DNA of 64,000 bases. Source: Labilibaculum sp. GTDB taxonomy: Bacteria; Bacteroidota; Bacteroidia; Bacteroidales; Marinifilaceae. Positions 26,980 through 34,815 of the stretch are shown in pieces. The stretch lies in assembly GCA_016342745.1 (NCBI GenBank), contig JAEINT010000016.1, forward strand, positions 94,480-158,479, written 5' to 3'. Position 1 is the stretch's first letter. The number at the start of each line of letters is the position of its first letter. The notes under the pieces were generated by a model. It saw only the letters and a program-made list of their open reading frames with translations. It did not search any database and was not told where the DNA came from. Made by a program: the position numbers and the translations under genes.

Positions 26980-27786
26980 ATGAGAAAAATAATACTACTT
27001 ATTTTCATGGCTATGTTTTGCAGTGTAAGCATGGCACAACATGAGAAATTTCTGGTTTTTGATTTTATGAAAGTTGCTGATAATCAGGATGCAAATTATT
27101 GGGAAACCGAAACATTTTGGGAGAAAATTCATGCCGAGCGCTTAAAAAGTGGTGATATAAAAGGATGGGATTTATGGTCGCTGAAGCCGGGAGGTGCCGA
27201 GCAAGGCTATCAATATGTAACGGTTACCATATATAATAGTGCAGTTAGTGCAATGGATCCAGGACAAATTATGGAGGCAGCACAAAGAGCATACCCATTA
27301 ATTTCCGATACTGATTTAGATAGTATTATTCAGGAAGGCTTGAAATCTAGGGAAATGAGTAAGAGAATGTTTGTAACAAGAATTGCGACTACCGATGATG
27401 ATTTTAAGATGGAATTGGGAACGGTAATGCGAATGAATTTTATGGATGCTCTTCCTGGTGAATACAAGGCATATGAGGATACTGAGAAGGAATATTTCTT
27501 ACCAATTCATCAGGAGAATGTGAAGAATGGTAACATGGAACATTGGGCTTTAGCGAGAGTATTAATGCCATCGGGAAGCAAGGTTAAAACAAGTCATCTC
27601 ACCTTCGATATGTTTAAGGATTTTAAGCAGTATTTTGCATTTTACGAAGCGGAAGCTGAAATGGACGTGGATGCCAAAACAAAGGCAAAGTTAGATGAAG
27701 CTTTAAAAACAAGAGATTTAAACTGGACCTATGTAGGAACTTTGGTGAAAACCGTAAAATATCAGGCTCCAGATAAGGATAAATAA
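26980..27786 (+). CDS. Secreted protein with internal duplication, unknown function
   Basis: A 268-aa protein with signal peptide (about residues 1-19, ending VSMAQ). I see an internal repeat: ETFWEKIHAERLKSGDIKGW (about 48-67) and KEYFLPIHQENVKNGNMEHW (about 170-189), each followed by a strand and a small-residue turn (LKPGG, LMPSG). Two tandem ferredoxin-like (dimeric alpha/beta barrel, NIPSNAP-like) modules would fit. No catalytic motif is evident. It is transcribed alone, with a strong terminator after it. Confidence 0.7.
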   Translation: MRKIILLIFMAMFCSVSMAQHEKFLVFDFMKVADNQDANYWETETFWEKIHAERLKSGDIKGWDLWSLKPGGAEQGYQYVTVTIYNSAVSAMDPGQIMEAAQRAYPLISDTDLDSIIQEGLKSREMSKRMFVTRIATTDDDFKMELGTVMRMNFMDALPGEYKAYEDTEKEYFLPIHQENVKNGNMEHWALARVLMPSGSKVKTSHLTFDMFKDFKQYFAFYEAEAEMDVDAKTKAKLDEALKTRDLNWTYVGTLVKTVKYQAPDKDK

Positions 27787-27868
27787 GTTGATTTTGAATA
27801 TTTGAGGTAGTATTCAAAATGTTACTAGTTAATTAGCCTTTTGGCTTTTTAACAGTTTGTTTAGGTTA

Positions 27869-27900
27869 AAGCCCGCATCGTAATGCGGGCTTATTTTTTT
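27869..27900 (+). terminator. Intrinsic terminator after the secreted-protein gene
   Basis: AAGCCCGCAT (27869-27878) pairs with ATGCGGGCTT (27883-27892) around CGTA, followed by ATTTTTTT. It reaches the 3' end of the convergent acyltransferase gene. Confidence 0.93.
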
Positions 27901-28987
27901 AAGGTAAACTGACTTTTAAAATTTGTTCTTTTTTATTTTTACTTTTTAAACCAAACAAAGGGCGTAAAATTGCAATTCTCTTAATAAGCAATTCGTATAC
28001 CGCAAAACAACCAATACTTGTAAAAGCAATAACCAGTAAAAACTTAGCAAATATCGGTAATGCTAAAGGTAAAATTAAAACAGATCCCCAAAACATGAAT
28101 ACCATGTGCAAAATGTAAATTGGATAAGCTCCCTGACTTAAATAGCTTAAGGCTTTGCTAGGGCGATTAAGGTATTTGTATGCAAATCCGAATACGGCAA
28201 AAATCCAAATGTTCGATTCGATAGCCATTAAAAAATTAGGCGTTTTTAGTTCAAAAGCAATCAGGCGAATTAGGTACATTGTTAGGGCAATGCCTAAGAA
28301 TAGCCATCTCCATTTAAGTATGGTTTGCCAAAAATTACTACCGCTTAAAACGAATAAGAAACCAAAGAAAAAGGCTAATAATCCTAAGAAGAATCCATGC
28401 CAAGTCATCGCATACATTTCGAATGGATCTGGATTTACGATAATGGCTTCCAAAACGAAAGGTAGAATAACTGCAAGTAAGCCTAATGGATATTTCATCA
28501 GCTTTTTAAACGCTTGTACGATTCGGCCATTTTCATTCTTTTTCAGAAAGAAAAATATTGGTGAAAGGATGAATACATAAAGGAATATATTCGCAAGAAA
28601 CCATAAATGACTTGGGTTTATTACATAATTTAAATCTTGCTTGTAATAGTTTTGCCAAATAAAAACATGCAATGGCACGATGAAAAACACACCAAACAAA
28701 AAGGGTAGTAGAATTCTTTTTGATCGTTCAGTCATCAGACTTTTCCAATCTCTTTTTCGGATTGCAAAACAAACGCCCATTCCCGATACAAAGAACAATA
28801 AAGGTATTCTCCAAATGTTTAAGGCTGACATTGGAATCCAAAGGCTTTCCAGTGACTGATTACTTTGAATAAATTGGATGAGTACTCCCCATGGTTGAAA
28901 TACAATGGCGATATGGTAAATTAAAAGCAATCCAATGGTTATTACTCGTAACCAGTCTATATCGTATCTTCTCTCTGCTCGTAACAT
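27899..28987 (-). CDS. Acyltransferase 3 family membrane protein (OpgC-like)
   Basis: A roughly 362-aa integral membrane O-acyltransferase with about ten helices. The family N-terminus DIDWLRVITIGLLLIYH includes the histidine typically needed for acyl transfer. Further features are IPLLFFVSGMGVCFAIRKR, the KRILLPFLFGV segment and the final helix pair. Such proteins acetylate or succinylate sugars or lipids at the membrane, for example glucans (OpgC). I chose ATG 28987 over an in-frame TTG at 29008, because the family motif starts seven residues after the ATG. Acceptor is unknown. Confidence 0.85.
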   Translation of the reverse strand: MLRAERRYDIDWLRVITIGLLLIYHIAIVFQPWGVLIQFIQSNQSLESLWIPMSALNIWRIPLLFFVSGMGVCFAIRKRDWKSLMTERSKRILLPFLFGVFFIVPLHVFIWQNYYKQDLNYVINPSHLWFLANIFLYVFILSPIFFFLKKNENGRIVQAFKKLMKYPLGLLAVILPFVLEAIIVNPDPFEMYAMTWHGFFLGLLAFFFGFLFVLSGSNFWQTILKWRWLFLGIALTMYLIRLIAFELKTPNFLMAIESNIWIFAVFGFAYKYLNRPSKALSYLSQGAYPIYILHMVFMFWGSVLILPLALPIFAKFLLVIAFTSIGCFAVYELLIKRIAILRPLFGLKSKNKKEQILKVSLP

Positions 28988-29087
28988 CTTGTTCGTTTTT
29001 AATGGCAATAAATCTCAATGGATTTCTGTCCTCTGTTAATTTTTAAGTTCTCCCCAGTAAGGGGAGAGATTATTCCAAATTAATCAC

Positions 29088-29702
29088 TTATAATTCTTCC
29101 TTATTTTCAAGCAATTTAGCAATTACAGGTCGAGTCTTTTCTAATTCTTTATAATCAAACTTTAAGCCAAAAGGGCCAAGATCTTTTCCAATTTGATCGT
29201 AGATTGCTTTAACACTTTCGAATGGTGCTTGTACCGATTCTAGGGCAGTTGATCCATAATTATTCTTGATACTTTTATCTGCACCTTTTTTTAGTAAGGC
29301 TTTTACTATTTCTGTACGTCCAAAGAAAGCTGCTGTATGCAAGGCTGTCGATCCATCATTACTTGGGATGTTTAATTTTGCACCTCCATCAATCAAAGCA
29401 ATAGCGATATCTGTTTTTCCAAAAGTCGCCGCAACCATTAATGGAGTAGAACCATACTGGTCTTTTGCATTGATATCGCTTCCTGCAGCAATGTGTTGTG
29501 TGGTTGCATTTACGTTACCCATAAAAGTGGCAGCATGAATATCAATACTTGGAGCTTTTACTTTGTTTTCAGTTTTAACTTGGTCTTCATTTGTTTTTTT
29601 AGCTGTGTTGTTGCAAGCACTCATACTTATAAGTAAGGCTGCAATCATGGATGTAATATAAAATCCTGCTAGCTTAATTGTAATACTTTGTTTCGTTTTC
29701 AT
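29088..29702 (-). CDS. Ankyrin-repeat lipoprotein
   Basis: A 204-aa protein with a lipoprotein signal (lipobox SMSAC, about residue 30) followed by about three and a half ankyrin repeats. The consensus turns are visible as DIHAATFMGNVNATTQHIAA, KDQYGSTPLMVAATFGKTDI, SNDGSTALHTAAFFGRTEIV and KNNYGSTALESV. It is anchored on the outer side of a membrane and probably mediates protein contacts. A similar exported ankyrin protein, AnkB, supports catalase in Pseudomonas, but no such partner is adjacent here. It is probably monocistronic. Confidence 0.88.
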   Translation of the reverse strand: MKTKQSITIKLAGFYITSMIAALLISMSACNNTAKKTNEDQVKTENKVKAPSIDIHAATFMGNVNATTQHIAAGSDINAKDQYGSTPLMVAATFGKTDIAIALIDGGAKLNIPSNDGSTALHTAAFFGRTEIVKALLKKGADKSIKNNYGSTALESVQAPFESVKAIYDQIGKDLGPFGLKFDYKELEKTRPVIAKLLENKEEL

Positions 29703-30040
29703 AACTTATCTATTTAAAAGTTCAACATTTATTTTCTACTGTAAAGATCTATCAAATCGTGATGCACAGCTAAACAGTTATGAAGCGAATGATATCAAGT
29801 TTTTTTACAGACTAAAAACTATGAAGCATGAGTATAAATTATGACGCATATGATGACGCATTGCGCCAATACAAGGCTTTTCGAGCTTATAAAAGGAAGT
29901 GTTTTTAACATTGTCATAAGGATAGTATATCAAGTTAATCGCCTAGGAAAATTTTCTTTAAGTGCTCTCAATTGTATCTTAGTTTTAGGATTCGTATCTT
30001 TTCCGAAGAATTATTTAATCCTATTTATTTAGACATAAAC
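29703..30040. other. Divergent intergenic region upstream of AraC-TPR regulator
   Basis: This 338-bp gap has no convincing gene; a 63-codon frame at 29841 lacks any family resemblance. Its main content is four direct ATGA[A/C]GC repeats, annotated separately. Confidence 0.5.
29780..29861 (+). promoter_or_regulatory. Four direct ATGA(A/C)GC(A/G) repeats, possible regulator sites
   Basis: ATGAAGCGA (29780), ATGAAGCAT (29821), ATGACGCAT (29841) and ATGACGCAT (29853) lie in the same orientation, with offsets of 41, 20 and 12 bp, close to whole helical turns for the first two. Direct repeats are the usual target form of AraC-type proteins, and such a gene starts at 30041. Confidence 0.4.
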
Positions 30041-32104
30041 ATGCCTGATCAATCCTCTGCCGAAAATGATTTTCTGTTAAAAATTACTGCTATTATTCAA
30101 GAGAATATCTCGAATGATAAATTTGGCGTGTCGGAACTTGCAGATGAAATTGGAATGAGTCGTTCTAATTTGTTGCGTAAAATCAAAAAAATAAATAATT
30201 TATCGGTAAGCCAGTTTATTCGTGAGGTACGTCTTAAATATGCAATGGAATTATTGCAAGATACTGATCTTAGTGTTTCTGAAATATCATATAAGGTTGG
30301 CTTTAGCAGTGTTTCTTATTTTATTAAATGCTTTGGCGATCATTATGGATACCCTCCAGGGGAAGCCACAAAACAAGAAAATAAAGTAGATGATTCGTAT
30401 TGGTTAGAACCAAAAAAAGGCAATAAGAGAAAATTGATACTTGCTGTATTCTTTATTTTGATACTCATTTCAGTTTTTGGCTATGTATTTCTAAAACCAG
30501 TAAAGCAAGAACCTCTTGGTTTAGAAAAGTCGATTGCTGTATTGCCCTTTAAAAATGATAGTAATGATTCTACGAATGTTTATCTGATTAATGGTTTAAT
30601 GGAATCTATTCTTACCAAGCTTCAACAAATTGAGGATGTAAGAGTGATTAGTCGTACTTCAGTGGAGAAATATCGAAACAATGCAAAATCCAGTGCCGAA
30701 ATTGCAGAGGAGTTGAATGTAAGTTATTTTGTAGAAGGTAGTGGGCAGAAAATAGGAGATCAGATTCAGTTAACTGTGCAGTTAATAGAAGCACCTACCG
30801 ATAAGCATTTGTGGGCAGAGCAATACAACAAAAAAACCAAGGATATTTTCGCTTTACAGCAAGATGTTGCCAAAAATATAGCAAGCGAAATAAAAGCAAT
30901 TATCACACCAGAAGAGGAAGAGCAGATTAATAAGGTGCCAACCGAAAATTTACTTGCTTATGACTATTTCTTGAAGGGTATGGAGTTTTTTCATAGAGGG
31001 AGTAGAGAGGGTTTAGAACAATCCATTATTTACTTCCAGAAAGCTGTTGCTGAAGATCCAGAATTTGCTCAAGCTTATGCAGATATAGCTATGGCTTACT
31101 ATTATTTAGATATTGCAAAAGCTCAGAAAAATCACACTTCTATTATCAATGAAAATGCAGATAAGGCATTACTCTTAGATGGGAAATTGCCACAATCCCT
31201 ATTGGCAAAGGCCTTATATTACATGAATATACGTGAATACGATAAGGCACTTCCCTATTTAGAAAAGGCATTGCACTACAATCCAAATTCAGCTCTTGCT
31301 ATTAATTTTTTATCGGATTATTATACTACTTATATGCCCAATACCGAAAAATATTTGGAGTATGCCTTACGAGGAATAGGTTTGGATATAGCAGCGCAAG
31401 ATTCGGTAACTGCTAGCTATGTTTATTTGCATGTTAGTAATGCACTTGTGCAATCGGGTTTTATTGAAGAATCCTTGTTTTACATTAATAAATCGACCGA
31501 CTACAATCCAAAAAATTTGTTCTCTGAATATTTGAAAGCCTATATTTTATATGCGAAAAATGAAGATTTAATAAAGACAAAAGATCTCTTAGTAGCTGCT
31601 TTTGAAAAAGACACAACTCGTTTAGATATTTTGCAAGAGGTTGGCAAAATGTATTACTATATTCGGGATTATGAAACCTCTTATGCATACTACAAGCATT
31701 TTGTTGCCGCCAGAGAAAATTACAAGCTAAGTATTTATCCTCATGAGGATATTAAGATTGCTTTGGTTATGGAAAAAACTGGACGAAAAGCAGAAGCTGA
31801 GAAATTATTTGCCAATTATTTCAAATACGCTACCAATGATAAATCCATTTATAAAAATGCAAGTTTAGCGGTGTATTTTGCGCACAAGGGAGATGTTGAG
31901 AAGGCTCTTGAACACTTAGATTTGTTTTCTAAGGAAGACAATTATCAGTTTTGGCTTCTTTTGTTTTTAGAGATCGATCCATTAGTTGATAATCTTAAGG
32001 ACCATCCAGATTTTAAGAAAATAGTGAAGAAGATCAATAATAAATTCTGGAAGGGCCATAAAGAGATTAAAAAGTCTCTTAAGAAAAAAGAACTGATAGA
32101 CTAA
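30041..32104 (+). CDS. Membrane-bound AraC-type regulator with TolB-like and TPR domains
   Basis: A 687-aa one-component membrane regulator. An N-terminal AraC helix-turn-helix pair (about residues 10-105; FGVSELADEIGMSRSNLLRK, DLSVSEISYKVGFSSVSYFI) is cytoplasmic. One membrane helix (about 120-138) follows, then a FlgO/TolB-like module (SIAVLPFKNDSNDSTNVYLI...VRVISRTSVEKYR...YFVEGSGQKIGDQIQLTVQL) and about eight TPR-like repeats outside. I start at ATG 30041 rather than TTG 29972, because the HTH begins soon after. The design suggests sensing of an envelope ligand; targets are unknown. Confidence 0.85.
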   Translation: MPDQSSAENDFLLKITAIIQENISNDKFGVSELADEIGMSRSNLLRKIKKINNLSVSQFIREVRLKYAMELLQDTDLSVSEISYKVGFSSVSYFIKCFGDHYGYPPGEATKQENKVDDSYWLEPKKGNKRKLILAVFFILILISVFGYVFLKPVKQEPLGLEKSIAVLPFKNDSNDSTNVYLINGLMESILTKLQQIEDVRVISRTSVEKYRNNAKSSAEIAEELNVSYFVEGSGQKIGDQIQLTVQLIEAPTDKHLWAEQYNKKTKDIFALQQDVAKNIASEIKAIITPEEEEQINKVPTENLLAYDYFLKGMEFFHRGSREGLEQSIIYFQKAVAEDPEFAQAYADIAMAYYYLDIAKAQKNHTSIINENADKALLLDGKLPQSLLAKALYYMNIREYDKALPYLEKALHYNPNSALAINFLSDYYTTYMPNTEKYLEYALRGIGLDIAAQDSVTASYVYLHVSNALVQSGFIEESLFYINKSTDYNPKNLFSEYLKAYILYAKNEDLIKTKDLLVAAFEKDTTRLDILQEVGKMYYYIRDYETSYAYYKHFVAARENYKLSIYPHEDIKIALVMEKTGRKAEAEKLFANYFKYATNDKSIYKNASLAVYFAHKGDVEKALEHLDLFSKEDNYQFWLLLFLEIDPLVDNLKDHPDFKKIVKKINNKFWKGHKEIKKSLKKKELID

Positions 32105-32541
32105 GATTGATTTATAAGGTTTAGTTGTTTGTCTTTTGCAGCAGCTTTTTTGTCCATGTTAGCACCAAGTGTCATTCCAACGACCAAACCAATGATTAAA
32201 CTGATTCCATTGTGGTCATAAAAGGTGGAAACAGCGACTCCTAAAGCCATTCCAATAGCCATATATAAATCACGGTAGTGGTTAATTGCCACCAATTCAA
32301 GTTCATTCTCTACAAGTTTTAAGGTTTTATATCGTATTTTCTTGATGTATTTCCTTAATTCAGTATCAGTACCTTCAAACGAATTAATGGATTCAATATC
32401 TCTATTAATGGATTGCTGAATTTCATCTGGAATTTGCTTTTCATTTAGAGCATCAATTAAAGATTGCATTTTTTGATACGCTTTGTTAAGGCGTCTATTG
32501 CCACCAGTATTTCTTAGGGGTACTATATTGTTAATCGTCAT
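32101..32541 (-). CDS. Small membrane protein with glycine-rich hairpin, sigma-operon member
   Basis: A 146-aa protein. The N-terminal two thirds are helical and charged (KAYQKMQSLIDALNEKQIPD, ...). The C-terminal part has two short membrane segments (DLYMAIGMALGVAVSTF and ISLIIGLVVGMTLGANMDKK) of glycine-zipper type. I do not recognise a named family. It is the third gene after an ECF sigma factor and a four-helix membrane protein, so it may take part in controlling or responding to that sigma factor. Its 3' end overlaps the convergent AraC-TPR gene by 4 nt. Confidence 0.6.
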   Translation of the reverse strand: MTINNIVPLRNTGGNRRLNKAYQKMQSLIDALNEKQIPDEIQQSINRDIESINSFEGTDTELRKYIKKIRYKTLKLVENELELVAINHYRDLYMAIGMALGVAVSTFYDHNGISLIIGLVVGMTLGANMDKKAAAKDKQLNLINQS

Positions 32542-32567
32542 ATTTTCAAGATTTTTTTTTAATTCGA

Positions 32568-33221
32568 CTAATTGATATCTGTGGCTCTTAATTCTTCAAT
32601 GTCTGTAATCAGCTCCTTCAGTTTACGGAAAATTGGTCCATACACTAAACCCACATCAAAATTGTAAATTCGATCGCCAAAATAAGCCAATAAACTGGTG
32701 ATGAAGATAATGGGTAATGTCCAAAGTACTGGTATTCCAAATAGTAAAGTTAGGTCATTCCCTTGTTCCATAAATTCGTTAAATTCACTCTGAATATCAT
32801 TTGAAAACCAAAAACCAAGCACCATAAATAGAAAGAATAAAGGATAATAAATTCTGGCTATTTTTCTATTGGCTTGCAACTGCTCTTTCATCCAATTATT
32901 GAAGGCATTTAAGTATTCATAGCTACTCACATTTTTATCTATTTTAAGCAAGCTTTTATTCAATTTTCGATTGAATATTACAATTCCGTTTAGGATAAAG
33001 AAATAGCCAACACCCATAACAGGTATTCCCACAAAATAAGAAGCAATTAGCACTACGAATGAGCCAATGAATATTGCATTCAAATTGATTTTGAACATCC
33101 TCTTAAATTTATCAATAATATGCTTTGATTTTTGATTGTATAAGTCGTTTAGTTTTGGAGCTACTAAGGCGTCATTTTTCAAAAATCCCTCTTTCCAAAT
33201 TGTTTCAATTGACTTTTCCAT
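32568..33221 (-). CDS. Four-helix membrane protein, putative anti-sigma partner
   Basis: A 217-aa protein. About 45 N-terminal cytoplasmic residues (SIETIWKEGFLKNDALVAPK) precede four hydrophobic helices, near residues 48-66, 70-85, 124-140 and 160-182, with a charged segment after helix 2 (NRKLNKSLLKIDKNVSSYEY). Its start overlaps the ECF sigma gene by 17 nt, which implies translational coupling. In Bacteroidota, membrane proteins in this position often act as anti-sigma factors, but I see no classical zinc anti-sigma motif, so this is inference from position. Confidence 0.65.
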   Translation of the reverse strand: MEKSIETIWKEGFLKNDALVAPKLNDLYNQKSKHIIDKFKRMFKINLNAIFIGSFVVLIASYFVGIPVMGVGYFFILNGIVIFNRKLNKSLLKIDKNVSSYEYLNAFNNWMKEQLQANRKIARIYYPLFFLFMVLGFWFSNDIQSEFNEFMEQGNDLTLLFGIPVLWTLPIIFITSLLAYFGDRIYNFDVGLVYGPIFRKLKELITDIEELRATDIN

Positions 33222-33690
33222 TTAGTATTTTTTTTAATCGTTCTTTAATTCGTTTAACTCTCACACCAATATTATTGGCATTGGTTCCAATTATAATTCC
33301 AATCTCTTGGTAACTTTTCTCTTCGAGATAAAGAAGTATAATTGCTCTGTCTACTTCTGACAATTGTTTGATCGCGACATACAGAAAGTTTAAAGATTCA
33401 TCGTCAAAATTGTTACACTCTTCAATTGCCACGTCTGGTATTTGATCTGATGCAACTTTTTGCTTGTTATTTTTTTTTAGAAGTGTAAGACAAACATTTA
33501 GACTAAGTCGATAGATCCATGTAGACCATTCAGATTGTCCTCGAAAATTTTCATTACTCTTCCATATTTGCAAACAGACTTCTTGATAATAATCTTCGAA
33601 ATCTTCTTGCGTATTTGTATATGCTCTACAAATCTTAATGATAATTGCAGCATAGGGTAAAATTGATGATGTATAAAAATCTGTACTCAC
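33205..33690 (-). CDS. ECF-family RNA polymerase sigma factor
   Basis: A 161-aa sigma-70 family ECF factor. Region 2 (YTNTQEDFEDYYQEVCLQIW, then SEWSTWIYRLSLNVCLTLLK) recognises the -10 region and core polymerase. Region 4 (LSEVDRAIILLYLEEKSYQEIGIIIGTN) is the -35-binding helix-turn-helix. It heads a three-gene minus-strand operon with two membrane proteins. It lies divergent from the GLPGLI/outer-membrane barrel pair, which could be its regulon (inference). Confidence 0.93.
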   Translation of the reverse strand: MSTDFYTSSILPYAAIIIKICRAYTNTQEDFEDYYQEVCLQIWKSNENFRGQSEWSTWIYRLSLNVCLTLLKKNNKQKVASDQIPDVAIEECNNFDDESLNFLYVAIKQLSEVDRAIILLYLEEKSYQEIGIIIGTNANNIGVRVKRIKERLKKILNGKVN

Positions 33691-33918
33691 GATAGCTTTT
33701 TCTTAATTAGTGGTAGAAATATAGGATTATTACACGTAAGGAATATTTTCTTTATACCTATAATCTCAAATAGGCATGTAAGGATTTAGTAATGAGTAGC
33801 TTAAAGGGTTCATGTAAAAATGATGTTTTTTATTTTTTTATTTTCTTGCTTGTCAATTAAACCATAATTAGATTTTACTGTCTTAGTATTGTGTTTCATT
33901 AAAAATAAATTATCTAAC

Positions 33919-34755
33919 ATGAGAAAACTTCTATTAACAGCCATGGGAATTTTGCTTGGCTTTAGCACAATAATTTCAGCACAAGGATTTCAGGGTAAGG
34001 CTGTATACGAAAGTAAAACAGTTATGAAGATGGATTTTTCGGGTCGAAACATTCCTGAAGACAGGAAAAAAATGATCATGGAAAGAATGAAGAAAGCTGG
34101 GGAGAAAACCTTTGTGTTAAGTTTTAACCAAATAGAATCGCTGTATAAGGAAGAGCAGAAGTTGGAACAGCCAGGCGAATCACGTGGAGGTATGAGATTT
34201 GGGATGATGGGATCTGGAGGAGAAGACTATTATAAAAGTATAAAAGATGGAACTTATGCAGTTAAGAAAGATCTTTTTGGCAAGATTTTTTTAGTGAAAG
34301 ATAGCCTACCGAAATTGGAATGGAAAATGAGTGGAGAGACTAAAATGATTGGCAAGTATACTGCATTTAAAGCTACTGCAACAAAAACAGTAAAACGCCC
34401 AAATATGTCTGCTCTTTTTAATCGAAACGAGAACAATAAAGGAAAAGAATTCACGGAGAAAAAAATCGATATTGTTGCATGGTATTCCATGGATATCCCA
34501 GTAAATCAGGGACCTGCTGATTATTGTGGTTTGCCTGGTTTAATTTTGGAAGTTAGTGATGATGTAACGAGTATTTTGTGTTCGCAAATTGTATTGAATC
34601 CAAAAGACAAAATAGAAATAAAAGCTCCATCAAAAGGGAAAGAAGTAACACAAGAAGAATTTGATACCATTTCAAGAAATAAAATGAAAGAAATGCGCGA
34701 GAGTGGTGCGTTTGGAAGAGGTCGTCGAGGTGGAGGAGGATCAGGACATCGATAG
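33919..34755 (+). CDS. GLPGLI family exported protein
   Basis: A 278-aa protein with signal peptide (about residues 1-22, ending ISAQG) and the eponymous GLPGLILEVSDD motif near residues 206-217. GLPGLI proteins are a Bacteroidota-specific exported family of unknown function, regularly encoded just before an outer-membrane barrel protein, as here. The C-terminus is an arginine/glycine-rich tail (GRGRRGGGGSGHR). I chose ATG 33919; a frame from 33889 would put ten charged residues before the signal peptide. Confidence 0.88.
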   Translation: MRKLLLTAMGILLGFSTIISAQGFQGKAVYESKTVMKMDFSGRNIPEDRKKMIMERMKKAGEKTFVLSFNQIESLYKEEQKLEQPGESRGGMRFGMMGSGGEDYYKSIKDGTYAVKKDLFGKIFLVKDSLPKLEWKMSGETKMIGKYTAFKATATKTVKRPNMSALFNRNENNKGKEFTEKKIDIVAWYSMDIPVNQGPADYCGLPGLILEVSDDVTSILCSQIVLNPKDKIEIKAPSKGKEVTQEEFDTISRNKMKEMRESGAFGRGRRGGGGSGHR

Positions 34756-34815
34756 TATTTGGAGGCTTTGAGATCTACAGTTAATTTTTTCCAAATTCAG
34801 TAAAATTTAATCCAA

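Noticed and set aside
29841..30032. 63-codon plus-strand ORF before the AraC-TPR gene
   Set aside because: No family resemblance, overlaps the regulator's upstream direct repeats, and is out of frame with the gene.
33784..33860. 22-codon hydrophobic ORF upstream of the GLPGLI gene
   Set aside because: Very low-complexity Phe/Leu content from a T-rich stretch with no supporting signal.
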